This document shows positions 34,627 through 46,356 of a DNA stretch of 64,000 nucleotides, one piece after another (position 1 is the first letter of the stretch; every line of letters begins with the position of its first letter). Source of the stretch: Myrica gale (taxonomy: Eukaryota; Streptophyta; Magnoliopsida; Fagales; Myricaceae); assembly GCA_963930655.1 (NCBI GenBank), contig OZ005608.1, positions 18,191,271 to 18,255,270 on the forward strand, given 5' to 3'. Both the position numbers and the translations under genes were made by a program. The notes below the pieces were generated by a model. That model made no database searches. It worked only from the letters and a program-made list of their open reading frames with translations, and was not told the DNA's origin.

Positions 34627-35885
34627 TGGGAGTGCTAGGACTAAGGCAACCCAAAAGTTGGGGTTAATTGGTTTTCTAAAAATTTCGCTTTTAACCCCCA
34701 AAATCGTGTTTGCAAGTAAATCTAGTTTAGGACAAGTATATATATGCAACAAGTATAAATAAGTGCTAAATGTAAAGAGAAGGGTTTAGAGAAGCAAACA
34801 CATGATTTTTAGGTGGTTCGACAATCCCACCTACATCCACCCTTCAAGCTCCTTCACCAAGCCATGAGGTTTTCCACTATCTTCCAATAGCATACATTCT
34901 AGCTTCCGGGTGCTAGAGAACCGTACATGTGTTTTCTTGGACTCAACACTCAAACCCACCCAAGTGGTTTTTGGGGCTCACCACTAACAACCTAACCAAG
35001 CTTTGAGATATACCCTCTCTAAGCTTCTTCTTTAGTGAACAACCTCTCTAAAGGAAACACGTCTCTTGATAAAAAAATTGCAAGATCAAACTCTCTCAAA
35101 GAGTGGATATGAAAGTGGAAAGTTTTATCTCTTGATTCACACAAGGACAAGGATATGAAAGTGTGTTTTGTGTAAATGATATGAAAAATATAGAATATGA
35201 AGGTTTGAAATATTTCTCAAGTGAGATAAATGATATGTGGTCATTATGTATTAATTTTGGACGTTATAAAGGTGTATTTATAAGCCAAATATGAAAACTA
35301 GCCGTTTATAGACGTTGAGAGTCTTCTGTTAAAACGAGTCGGTCGACCGCTACATGAACCGGTCGACCGCTTCAAGTTGTCGTTACCCAACGGTCATATT
35401 GTCAGAAGCTTAACGGCTCTATTTAAAATCAACCGGTCGACCGTTATACCAAGCGGTCGAAGACCGGTCGTTCGCTTCATCAGCCGGTCGAGCTCCTCAA
35501 CTTAAGCACATTATCCGGTTATTTTAAAATATATTTTTTATCACTTTTAAATACCCAATTTTAAATACTTACTTCCCATAAGTATATGAAAGGTTTGAGA
35601 GTTTGATTTGGGTGTTTTGAAACCTTTAAAAACATTTTAATCTTTCAAACAAAAGATATGCGAGTGTGATTCATAATCCTTGTCAAAAGTGAAATAAAGA
35701 GTTAGAAGGTTTATACCCTAAGGTATTGTATCTTTATTTTTGAGCTCCTTGAATCTTCTTGTTCTTCTTTCTTTAAGTCTTTGACTCTTTAATGAAACAT
35801 GACTTTGTCTTTGAAGATGTTCATTTTATAAACTTAATCCATTTATTTAAATCATCAAAATCTTGATTGTGCACAAAAGCCAACA
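34627..35885 (-). mobile_element. Second solo LTR of family 2, inverted relative to 28957-30205
   Basis: About 1259 bp aligning end to end with the reverse complement of 28957-30205. The outer left edge (TGGGAGTGCTAGG) is diverged. Flanks TCAGT (34622-34626) and TCAGC (35886-35890) match at four of five bases, consistent with an old target duplication. On the minus strand a TATA box (CTTATAAATAC, about 35274-35283) lies downstream of GTCGAC-core motifs at 35342, 35362, 35436, 35456, 35467 (GTCGT) and 35487. Confidence 0.82.
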
Positions 35886-35890
35886 TCAGC

Positions 35891-36378
35891 CTCCCACTTC
35901 AATTCATGAGGGTCTAAAATCTTACTAGATCAGAAACCAAATGCTGAAAATGCATCTCTCCATAGCTTATTTCTTCACACTTATCTCTATGAAGTCATCC
36001 TTATGTAACCATAGTTAATTATGAAGTCATCTTTCTCTCGACACCACAAATGGCAAAAGTCGTCGGAGATGCTCTTCTACCATGGCTTTCAGCCGTCAAA
36101 GCTCGGTTGGATTATCGCGTCGTTGTTGGCCTGCCATGACCACTTTTTTTCCGTTAGTAATTGGTTTCTATATCTATGAGAAATTACGTTGAAATGAGAT
36201 TTAACCATTTGTCAGTGAATGGTTAAGCAATTAGGACGACCTGCTAACTCGCAGATGAGTTCTCGGTCAACATGACCCAAGCTGCTGGCAATATACGTGA
36301 TGTCGACGAGAAAGGGGAGGTCAAGAATGACACTGCCTTTGCCAACAACTACATGAGATGTTAAGGATGCAGACCATC
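35891..36378. other. Spacer, no gene recognised
   Basis: No ORF, repeat terminus or RNA gene was seen. Confidence 0.5.
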
Positions 36379-36893
36379 TGTTAAGGACCCTGATTTAGGC
36401 CACCTTAACAACTCTACCTACCGCAATGTGATTCGAAGCTAATCGCTCCAATCGATTCTCCTAAACCATTTTGGGCAACGCACGAGCTGAGATAATCATC
36501 AAAATGAAGAACACTCAAGATTTATTATGAAGAATGAAGAACGTGGTTAAGGATTATTAGTCCTTAGAACCACAAGAACAATCGCCCAAGGGTTCTTAGT
36601 ACAAAGACTCACACTACGTTATTAGCCTAGAGTGAATCCCAAAGGCACCTAAGGATGCTTACAAACCCTAACTGAATCGTAATCAAATCTAAATCAAATC
36701 TTCAAGATTGTTAGGAAATAATCACTCAAATCAAAGAGATTTGACTTTACATGCCTAATTCAAAATAATTTTAAAGGAAAACTAATCTTAAGAGTTTAGG
36801 AAAGATATCCTAGATATGGACATATGATTTATTCAAATCTACTTGAAAGGAAACTTAATCTTCAAAGATACCTTCAGTGGTCAAAATACTTCG
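36379..36893. repeat. LTR fragment related to the gypsy LTRs at 20833 and 23820
   Basis: Begins TGTTAAGGACCCTGATTTAGG and shares ATTATTAGTCCTT, CCACAAGAACAA, GTTATTAGCCTAGA and ACAAACCCTAAC with the LTR at 20833-21774. It is cut by the 3.6-kb solo LTR at 36894. No continuation is recognisable after 40496. Confidence 0.65.
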
Positions 36894-39800
36894 TGTGATA
36901 TCCCTTCCCTAAACTTCTCTAAATTTCCTTAAGTTTCCCTAAATTTCTCAATTTCGATAATTTCGATAATTTATCGTACTTAGCCAATTGTTGATTTTGA
37001 TCGTGATCGTTTCTATTTTTCGGTTTCCATGAATTCTTCAATAATCTTGCTAATATCTTAGTATTCCTATTTATTGATTTAAACATGTGATATTTTACCT
37101 AAGTGCATTTCATTGGCTCATGTTTGACATTTTATAAGTGTTAAAATTTGATTCTTGACACATGACTCATTTCGGCTCTAATTGCCCTAAAGGATTTCGG
37201 TATGTTCTCTTTCCCTTTTCATTCTCTTGTTTACCTCTAAACTTCTATTTAGTGTCTTACCTCTAAAATTTTATTTTGTATCAATTTTGAATTCTCCATC
37301 ACCAATCTCGATTTATTTCTTGACTAATTTTCTATTCCCTTTTTCTAACATATGCATTGATTAACTTTCTAACTTAGCTAATTATTTTGTTAACCTAAGT
37401 CTACTTTGTTGTCATGTTGGTCCCACTCTCTCTCTCTTCCCTAGGGCACACGGCACACACATGAAAATCTTGGCTTTGTCTTGTTCTCTTTGTCTTTTTC
37501 CCTTGTCCCATGTTGTTGGCCTCTGTTGCATGAATAGTGTGATGCAAAATTGGACCAACCGGCCATGCTTGCTTATAATAACAATTGATGTGATTTTGAG
37601 ATGACCTTAGCTTGTGTAAGTATCCCAAATGATTACCTAGGGAATGAGAAGTGTGTCATTTGTCACCAACAGCCATGGTGCCGCCCAAGCCACTCAATAA
37701 AGGGATTTGCTTGTGGCAGCCACATTTTGACCAAATGATGGCAAGGTTGGCTATAAAAGCCAGCCCTTGCCATGCATTCTTCACACCAACAGCCGGCCTC
37801 TTAAGCTTGAGAGTGAGAGTGAGTTGAGAGCATTCGGCCAAGAGGGAAAGAAAGGAGAGGAAGAAAGGAGAAGAAGAGAAGGATGGTGGGAAGACATTAC
37901 ATGCCAAGGTAAGTTGGCAAAGGGGATTTCGGCCACGGCCTTGAACACCCCCTTGCACCACCCCTTTTTCTACTTCCTCACGTCCATTTCCACTTCTTCT
38001 TAGCCCTAGTTCAGTGTCACTAACCAATAGGTCTTGTGTTAATAGGAGAACTTCAAGAGCTACCCGATATCACCAAGGTAAGGGTTTAGGTTCTTGAGTT
38101 TTGTGGAGGTTGGATAACATGTTCTCTTGTGTTGAAATTCTCATACATATTTTTGTGCATTAAGTTATGATTCAGTGATGCATTTGTTAAGGTTATGTGG
38201 TTTTAAAGTTTTGCACAAAGAAAGATTCATGATGTATAGACACCTTGCATGTTAAGGCTTATGGTTTTGCATGTTGCATTCTTGATTTATGCCATGCATA
38301 CGTGTTATGAAATATGAAGTATCAATGAGAATGATGATGGCCAAGAGGGTTTAAAGTATCCCTGATCAAGAGAAGGCCAAATGGGGCCAAAGAAAGGAGT
38401 CATGGGCTCAAGGAAAAAGATTATGAAGGATGAAAGCATGGAAAATATGCATTTTTGCATGTTTCTTAATGATGTTGCAAAAGATCTTGTTTGCCTTTAA
38501 TTTTCTTGAAGAATCCATATGTTATGCACTCTATGATTTTCTTGATGTTGTTAGACTAAAATTATTTTTGTTCTAAGGTTTCGAAAAGCTTAAGATTGAT
38601 TAAAAGCATGAACACCCATCTAGGGCACCTAGGTAAACATAGGTGCTGCCCAAATCGACCCTAAGCTATAGGTTGTATTTTTGTACGAAAATTTCCAAAT
38701 ATAATTTTTGTCTAATATTATGGTCCCTGTAAAACTTTCAGCCCAAAATGACGAAGGAAAAGGTCAAAAATGCCCTTGGAGGTCTTTGAGGGCAGATTTA
38801 ACATTTTGCCTAATTCGTTAGGGTAAAAGGGTCCAAAATGAGAAAATGATTACATGGTTGGATAGAACACAAAAACTTGATGGGGGAGACCAAATTTGAG
38901 TTCAAACCAAGTTGAAAAAAGGGCCCAAATCACAAGGCCCGTTTAGGAGCCTAAATAGATTTTAGGCCCAATAGTCCTAAAATAGCACAAGGCCCATAAC
39001 ACTTCGGGAATAGGCTCAACAGGGTCTAAGGAGGCCCAATAGGCCTTTAATGGAGTTTAGTGTATAACATCGTACTAGTTATTATCATGGTTGTTTCAAT
39101 TGTCAATGATCATTCTTTGAGCGTGTTATGTTTCTTTCAAGTTCATTGTAAATTAGTGTGCATTATTTGGATGATATGTTGCATGTATACTTTAATGCTT
39201 GGACATGAGATGACATTCATAAGAGGAAAAACAAATGTGAGGAACCCCTAAGCCTGCGAGGTGATTCCCAGAATGGTAGTGACGGTACCGGACACTTAGG
39301 AGATGTGCAACCCACCACTACAGGGAGTGGGTGGGCACCTTTATGAACGCTAAGGCGTAATGTTATATTAAGGGTCCTGGTGCTGGAAGCACGGGACAGT
39401 CCCATAAAAGGGGAAGGGACGCACAACCCGACTCTGGGGGTGAACAGAGCAGACACCGGGAACTCCTCATGAACCAATGATGGTGTGATGCATTGCATAC
39501 TTCAGATTGTCTGTGCTTATACTTATTGTCCTGGAAGTTTGTTCTACATCATGCTTTGATGAATTATATGCACTGTATTTGTTTGATCATGCTTTCCCCA
39601 CCCCCACCTTACTGAGTCAATAGGACTCACCCTTTCTCTCTTATGTTGTTTTTGCAATACTTGGCGACTTGGGTATTGAAGAATGAAGCAATTCGAGGAA
39701 GAGTTGACCTACGATTTCCACCCCTATGTTCTGGTGCTCAAGATTCGGACGTGGGTCTCGGATTCCCTTGGAGTATCAGTGGAGCATGAGGCCCACTGGT

Positions 39801-40491
39801 TCTTCAGGGAGGCCCAACCCCCATCTCATGTACCCCCACCCCATGTACCCCAATCCCCTGTGTCCCTACTATTCCCTGTACCCCCACTATCTCCATCATC
39901 CCCGTTACCCCGATTTTAGGATTTTGGGTTACCAGATGTACCGCCTGAATGTCTGAGGCTCGATTATGTTCCTTCCCCAGTGACAGGAGATAGTAGTGCA
40001 TTTCCAAGGTATGAGCTTATAGATCTTACATCGGACTCGGACGAGGAGGTTTAACATCCTTCTTAGGCTTATTAGAATGTTTTCTCTAGAGTTCGTTCCT
40101 GTGTATCAGGAAGTTTCTGAACTTGTAGCCTTTTTGTAGTCACGGGAGGATGTAGCTCAACTTTTAAAGCTGTCCTTATTATGTTAGGTTTTCAATCTCC
40201 TTTGTGATGCTTTTCTCATTTTTTATCTCAAGCTTCATATTTCTACTCATAATCTTATGATCCAACATTTTTGACTTATTCGGATTTTATTTCTAACCTT
40301 TTGTAAAACATAGAGTTTTTACCTTATGACCCTTTTTTTTCCAACTTCTCATTTCAATTTATACGTTTTCCGCTAAGTTCCTTGCTAAATCGACTAAGAC
40401 TCATAACGACATAAGTGTCATAATCCCCGCCTATGTGCATATCATTACTATAGGTGAGCCTAGGGGGAAAATATGAGCACGGGACGTGACA
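36894..40491 (+). mobile_element. 3.6-kb solo LTR with target duplication (gypsy, Del/Tekay-like)
   Basis: The sequence opens TGTGATATCCCTTCCC and closes CACGGGACGTGACA. It is flanked by a perfect 5-bp target duplication CTTCG (36889-36893 and 40492-40496). No gag or pol is present, and ORFs inside are short. A TATA box CTATAAAAG lies at 37751-37759, followed by a leader-like stretch. A C-rich run of CCCCCACCCCATGTACCCC-type repeats lies at about 39818-39918. LTRs of 3-4 kb with GGGACGTGACA ends are typical of Del/Tekay chromoviruses; the lineage is inferred from that alone. The internal region was lost by recombination. Confidence 0.85.
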
Positions 40492-40496
40492 CTTCG

Positions 40497-42990
40497 CAAC
40501 CATTAGGGTTTCCCGCCACTTCTTGCCGCCCTACACGGTGGCACTGCTGCCTTACACCTCCATTGGTGGTGATGCTCCTCCGTCCTCTGCACATATATAA
40601 ATTATGTATGCCGCACGTCACTTAAATGATTTCTTTGTATAAGGTCACATAACATTAACCGCGTGAAAAAAGAGATGAATTATAATAATTGTTCAAACAT
40701 TAGTAAATATGGTTCGAACATATACATAACTTTTTTATGACGAAGGCAACATTGCTCGAACGTTAACCGCTTGGCGACAACTACAGTCGTGTCAACCTTT
40801 GGCGACAACAGTAGCTATCGTAACAAAACAATTTCGAACCTTTTGCCTGTAGCGACGACGTTTTCGTGCCACCATTTATCTTGTTCATATTTAACCAAAG
40901 TTGTTAAAACGTATAGAGCGTCCCAAAACAAGTTGCCACTAATGACTTGCACTGGCCGACGTTTAGAGACGGCCTCAATAAGCGGTCGCTAAAAGCGACG
41001 ACTCTCTAATGGTGACTAGGGAAGGCGCGGCTAAAAAGCTAAATTATTGTACTGATTTGACGGAAAGAAAAATATTACGGGGTATTCTTTTTCAAAACTT
41101 TTTGCAGTTTCTGCTTCACTGGAGTACTATCTTTTTTTTTCTAGATAAATTTGAGAAGCAGGACCTAGCAGCATGTGAGATGGGGGAATTCGACCCCGAA
41201 TTTAGCTCTTCCCAAAAGGAGAAGGTGCCAACTGAGATTCAGCTCACTGGCTTTATTTGAGTACTATCAAACGAATTCCTCCAATGGGGCGGGGCCATGG
41301 TTAACTTTTTCTGACATTTTTATTCTTTAGTAACACGCCCGTTCCTTAATTATTTGATGAAATCATGAAAATAGTAATCCGTAAAGTAAAATTCACAGAA
41401 AAAAAATATTCCCTAGGAAAATAGTACTCCCTAAAGTTATTTGATGAGCGAAAAATACTGCCATATATGTCTCCACAGGCCACATCCTACCCAATAAATG
41501 TGTGAGATCGTGTGTTATCAAATGTTAAATACCGATAGAAAATTTGGTATTGCGAAATAGATATTGTAAACTCACAAATATAAATTAAAAGTACACAAAA
41601 AAAAACGAAGAGAAGAAAAGAATAAATCAAAAAACATGGAAAGGAGAAAAATAAGAGAAAAATAAGACAAAGCGTAAACCTTAAACAATCCAAAAATGGA
41701 ACAATAATATTTCAAAAAAAAAAAACAGGTGGGGTAGGCGTTCTCTCGCCTCCTAACCCTTTAGGAAGGAGGTGGTTGTCCCTATGCTGTAACGGAGGGG
41801 TGCACCCGATCCATGCATGGCGGTAGGGTGCCAACCCCTCCACGTGAGGGCAAGATTGCTACATCTGTACAAGAGGCAATGAAGGGGTCACCTGGAGGTA
41901 TGCCTGCAGTTCTCCCTGTTTTAAAATTTCTTCAAATTTACTTTTCCTTTTTAGCGTCTGCATACTACAATGGTTAATTAAAGATTGGTAAAATTAGGCA
42001 CACCTCTAGTTAGTAAAATTCTCCACTGTCAATTATTAAACAAATCCTGCCCAGGCAAAACAACCACTCCGCGAAAGGGAAATCAAAGAACCTTATCGGC
42101 ATGATTGTCGGGTGCAATATACGTATATGCTGCTATGCATCTGACACATTCTACCTCACTCCACTCGAAGTTTACCGTCTCATCCCGATCGGATTGGTCC
42201 ACGCGTAAGACCGAACAAAATGTTTTGATTTTAACCCAAATCCGGAAGTCCGTGTCGCAACCACGCTGTTCAGTTCGAGAGCCCACGCAGGGTGAAACAA
42301 CTCATTCATCTGGCGGATGTCCCCGCGGTACACGTGAAGCTGTCTTTTTGCGATGCGGTCCACGCGTTAATGATTTTCAACTTTCAAGCATCGAGCTTTT
42401 TTTTTTTCCATCTTGTCTCGACCTTTATGCGACATGGGATTCTGCGCCAGAATACATTACAACAGATATATCACACAAACGCTTCCCGTTTCTTCTTTTT
42501 CTCTTCTTTTAAATTTTCATGCCCATGCAATTGCATCTGTGAATTCAAAGGCGGATGCAAGGGGGTGCGACCCTGGCGGCCGCCCCCATTGCATCCCAAA
42601 AATAGTTTTCAATATAGTTTTTTTTTCTTTTTTTATTCATAAGTTAATTTGGTCCCAACTTTAATTGTCATTTTGACTTTAAAATTCGATCTCCTTAAAT
42701 TTTGATCAGGATCGGTCACTGTAATAATATTGAGCTAAATTATTGAAACTCACTTGAAGGGGCCAATTAGCTTTGGGGCCAATTAGCTTTTCCCACCTGC
42801 ACTGGGCCAAGCCCTCGATGGTTCCCAGTTCTGACGTTTCGAGAGCTTTATTACTTTTGCCGAGTCTTTGGGCGACGCTTGCACTAAAATCGCCTCGGCT
42901 GTGATCGACAATAGGACCCTCCAGGTGATTTGTTCGGCAACGTAATGCGTTTGGTCTGCCATCTAATGGTAACAAAATGTCGATCGCAGA
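40497..42990. other. Spacer with possible DNA-transposon debris
   Basis: About 40600-41030 carries scattered GTTCGAAC, GCGACGAC and GTCGCTAAAAGCGAC motifs resembling subterminal CACTA sequence, without an end. About 42550-42600 has a GC-rich palindromic stretch (GGCGGCCGCCCCC). No credible gene was seen. Confidence 0.4.
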
Positions 42991-43293
42991 AGATTCTTAA
43001 GTGGACCATATTATTAAAGTTGTTTTAGCAACGCAGACTATTGTATTCAATGGCTTATAAATAAAATTTTTATCTGACTTCATCAAATATAAGTGAGAAA
43101 ACTAATAAGTCTAATTGGGCATTCTCATAGTAGATGTCTCACTTATCAATATAAATAATTTTTCTTTAGTTAAATTTTTATTTCTAACATGGTATCATAG
43201 CCAATTATTTATGGGTTTGACCCACTTGTTTGTATTCCTCATTTGTTGTCCACGTGCATGGACTATGTTCATTCGGTCTGCACGTGAGGGAAA

Positions 43294-43407
43294 ATGTTAG
43301 AATTTGTTAGAGTTCCACATTGATTAGGGATCATTTAATCTTGTGATTCATATACCTGTTGGGTCACCTCTTCCCATTGTCAATTGGTTTTGGGATGAAA
43401 CTTAACG
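43294..43407 (+). repeat. Inner LTR-like unit of the composite TRIM
   Basis: Opens TGTTAGAATTTGTTAGAG after a GTGAGGGAAAA purine tract. It ends before GCGGTATCAGAGC, a primer-site-like sequence. It resembles the common plant TRIM LTR with GTCACCTCTTCCCATTG and AATTGGTTTTGGGATG. Confidence 0.55.
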
Positions 43408-43439
43408 CGGTATCAGAGCAAGGTTTTCAGCTTCAATTT

Positions 43440-43590
43440 GGCGACCATCCGGCATCAGTCCGGTGACCCTCCGGCATCAGTCCGACAACCTTCCGTCTTC
43501 ACGTCGGCAACCTTCCAGCATTATTCCGGCGACCTCGCAGCAAACTTCTGGCATTATTTCGGCGACCTCCCAACGAACTTTCGTCGTTGT
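43440..43590 (+). repeat. Degenerate minisatellite in the TRIM interior
   Basis: Roughly 20-30-bp imperfect units built on CCGGCGACCTxCCxGCAT-like sequence, about six in a row. Its reading frames are byproducts. Confidence 0.6.
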
Positions 43591-44069
43591 TATTTTTCTT
43601 TCTATTATTTTTGTAAGTTCAAACTCAACGTGTGTCCACCTTGAGTTTGCAGGGAGTATTAAAGTTGAGAGTCTCACATTGCTAAAACAATGTGGGCTAT
43701 TGTATTCAATGTCTTATAAATAAAGCCTCAATGTAACCTCATCAAATATAAGTGAGAAAACCAATAAGTCCAATTGGGCATTCCTATTGTGGATGTCTCA
43801 CTTAGCAGTATAAAAAATTTTTCTTTAGTTAAATTTTTATTTCTAACACAGTATACCAAAATCATATTATGTGGGCCTAAATCCCTAAATCGCTTGTATG
43901 GGTTTTATTTCATTTGAATTTGGGAGAGCTACTTGTTTTCGGCTTTTGCCTTTTAGTGGGTTTTTCTCATTTTGTCATATGGGGTCCTCTTTGTTCGGCC
44001 CATTTTTTCTTCTCTAACCACAGTTTCTCCATTCAAAGCAAGCAGATAAGGTCCTCTGGGAATTGGCCA

Positions 44070-44717
44070 ACTATAAATCGTCTCTGTCTTCTGTCGCCGC
44101 GCCATGGCTAACAGTGGCTGCCAATACAGAGCAGACCTCGTCTTCACGGGTGGCACACAAGAGGGAGGAAGAAGAAAAAGGTATTAGAGTTTATGTGAAA
44201 AGTTATTGAAGATTGTGTTAGAGGTATTGGTGTTTGTGAATAATTTTTTGAGATTTTAGATTTTTATTTTGTGAATTTTGTTGCATTAATTTGTGATCTA
44301 GATTATTTTTGCAAATGAACAAACATCCACAAAGTTTTGACTATATTCAGGTATCTCATACCGAGAAGGGAATTCACACCACCAGTAGAAAAATTGGTTT
44401 TAGGGACAAACAGTTTCCGGTAGCTAAAAACGAAAAATCGTATCGCCAAAAACAAAGACGGTTGCCTGATGTTATGTATAGAAAATCGTATCACCAAATA
44501 TACTCCTGTGAAATGAAGAGTGCTGTCAAGCAGAGGAGCCAGTTCAATGGAAGTTGGAACCACCGCATCCTGACTCTTGAGAATACTTTTTATATTCTAT
44601 TTCTTCGAGGAGATATATGTTGAAGCTTTGAAGGCAATTATAAAGTTGCCCGAGTTTTATGAGTTTCAGAGCTGTAAAGCAAGTCTAATTTTTTTTGTTT
44701 TTTTTTTCATATATAGC
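44070..44717 (+). pseudogene. Paralogous segment B, left part: possible promoter, first exon and decayed gene tail
   Basis: ACTATAAATCG at about 44070 is followed by ATG 44104, which opens MANSGCQYRADLVFTGGTQE then GGRRKR and runs into GGTATTAGAG, a possible donor at about 44181. The stretch 44500-44700 (KSAVKQRSQF, YVEALKAIIKLPEFYEF) matches segment A at 16054-16245. I do not recognise the gene, and no continuous frame joins these parts. The segment is interrupted by the SIRE-like insertion at 44718 and resumes at 52722. Confidence 0.45.
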
Positions 44718-46356
44718 TGTGAGTCTAAATGACAATCCAAGAGGGGGTGAATTGGGTTTTTCAAAAACTTAACACTTTTTGAATAAATATGTAGATCTGA
44801 AAACTACCCCTCTTTAACAAAAAATAATGTTGATCTAAATGAGTCTAAAGCTATGCCAAATATAATCAATGAATGATAAAGTATAAATCTCCACAAATAT
44901 GAATAAGTACTAAAATGTAAGAGAGATAGAGTTAGAGAGATGACACCGTAGTTTTTAGGTGGTTCGGCCAAACACGTGCCTACGTCCACCCCCAAGGCAA
45001 TTGACTTCCTTAAGCTTCCTCCACTATTCTCCAAATAGCGAATACACCTTAGCTTCCCGGGTGCTAAGAAACCTTTACAAAGCGTTTTGCGAGCTCACGC
45101 TTCAACTCTCACAAATCCTCACAACCTAGAGGATTTCTTCTACTCTCACAAGTAGGACCAAGTGTTTTCCGAGCTCACACTTTAACTCTCTTACAAATCC
45201 TCACAACCTAGAGGATTTCTTCTACTCTCACAAGTAGGACCAAATGTTTACCCAACACTCAGATGTTTTACAATAGATGGGTACAATGGAGGATGGCTCT
45301 CTAAGCCAAATCTACAAATGGGTAACTCAAGAAATGATAGGGCTCTCTAAGCCAAATCTACAAATATAAGAACCTGAGATTTGCTGGAAGAATGAGTTCT
45401 TCAAGGAAGGCTTATGGATGTGCAAGATTGAATGCAAGCCTTCTAGATTGGAAGAGCTTCTCTCTTCTTCTTCTTCTTTGAGCTTTGTCTCTCAAGAAAT
45501 TAGGGCAAGAATGATTTTCGTGTGTAGCTCTTGCTTTCTCTTTCAATCTTGTTCTATTTATAGTCTCTAGGGCACCAAGGGCTTTCTTGTCATGTTTTGG
45601 AGCCGTTGGAGGGCATTTAGAGCCGTTGGAGACATTTTTAGAATGAGTGACGTCGCTCCAGATCTGAGAAATCGAAGCATGTGTCGACACCTTCCATGTA
45701 TGTGTCGACACCTAGGAGCTTTGCCTGGAAACTCACTTTTCGGGTGTATGACCAATGTGTCGACACTATGGTCCTATTTGTCGACACATACAACACTTAG
45801 TCTTAAAAATGGTTTCTTTGACAGTAACAAGCATTCCGAAAACACCAATTTCGAGGTTACTGTTCATGCATGGGAAACACTGATCCCGAGCTCCAAATCT
45901 GATCTTCACCGTTCAGATTATAGCACCTTGTGTCGTGAACGTCCTCTCCAAATTTCAGCTCGATCGGACGACAAACAAAGCAGGATCTAACCATTGTTCA
46001 ATGTGTCGACACTATGTCTTCTATGTGTCGACACATAATTTTGTGCATTCTGGAGTATGACCAATGTGTCGACACCATGGTCCTATGTGTCGACACCATC
46101 AACACTTAGACTGAAAAATGGTTTCCCTTGACACCATCAAGCATTCCAAAAACACCTACAATGTAAAGATTGACCAATAAGCTTGTGTAGAGGTGTTCAA
46201 TTATATCTAAGGCCAATTTTAAGCTTAGAGAACTCTTGATATCATTTTCTTAAAAAGATTTGCAAATATAGAATCTAAAGGTCTCAAACTAGTTGGAAAA
46301 GTTTGTTATCATCAAAATCAAAAATAGATTGTTTATAAAACAACCTTGGGCTAACA
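44718..46356 (-). repeat. 3' LTR of the young SIRE-like element
   Basis: 1639 bp, starting TGTGAGTC and ending GGCTAACA on the plus strand. On the minus strand a perfect TATA box CTATAAATAG lies at 45552-45561. Upstream of it, at 45681-46096, are eight GTGTCGACAC palindromes (one reads TTGTCGACAC). An 82-bp tandem duplication (CAAATCCTCACAACCTAGAG at about 45112 and 45194) lies in the transcribed part. Confidence 0.93.
46025..46034. promoter_or_regulatory. Example of the GTGTCGACAC palindrome in U3
   Basis: One of eight copies in this LTR, starting at 45681, 45702, 45757, 45778, 46003, 46025, 46066 and 46087. They fall in four pairs with start-to-start spacing of 21, 21, 22 and 21 bp, all upstream of the TATA box at 45552-45561. 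The same set recurs in the 51075-52716 LTR. Confidence 0.7.

Larger units (their letters stand above)
43012..43848 (+). mobile_element. TRIM-like element with a second LTR-like unit inside
   Basis: Outer repeats 43012-43189 and 43657-43848 align well (TATTGTATTCAATG, CATCAAATATAAGTGAGAAA, TTTTTCTTTAGTTAAATTTT). Both end TTTCTAACA. A primer-like TGGTATCATAGCC follows the first, and a purine run AGGGAGTA precedes the second. The interior holds another LTR-like unit (43294-43407). No clean target duplication was seen (CATAT and CAGTA), and no coding capacity exists. Confidence 0.7.

Noticed and set aside
37656-38027. 123-codon minus-strand frame
   Set aside because: Falls in the leader-like part of the 3.6-kb solo LTR; low complexity and antisense to its promoter.
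42543-42610. GC-rich palindromic stretch resembling a hAT (Tip100-like) terminus
   Set aside because: No inverted partner or 8-bp duplication found. A similar word near 54070-54105 is too weak to pair with it.
45681-46096. Regular repeats suggesting a CRISPR array
   Set aside because: Repeats are 10-bp palindromes in a plant LTR promoter, with unequal spacers and no cas genes.
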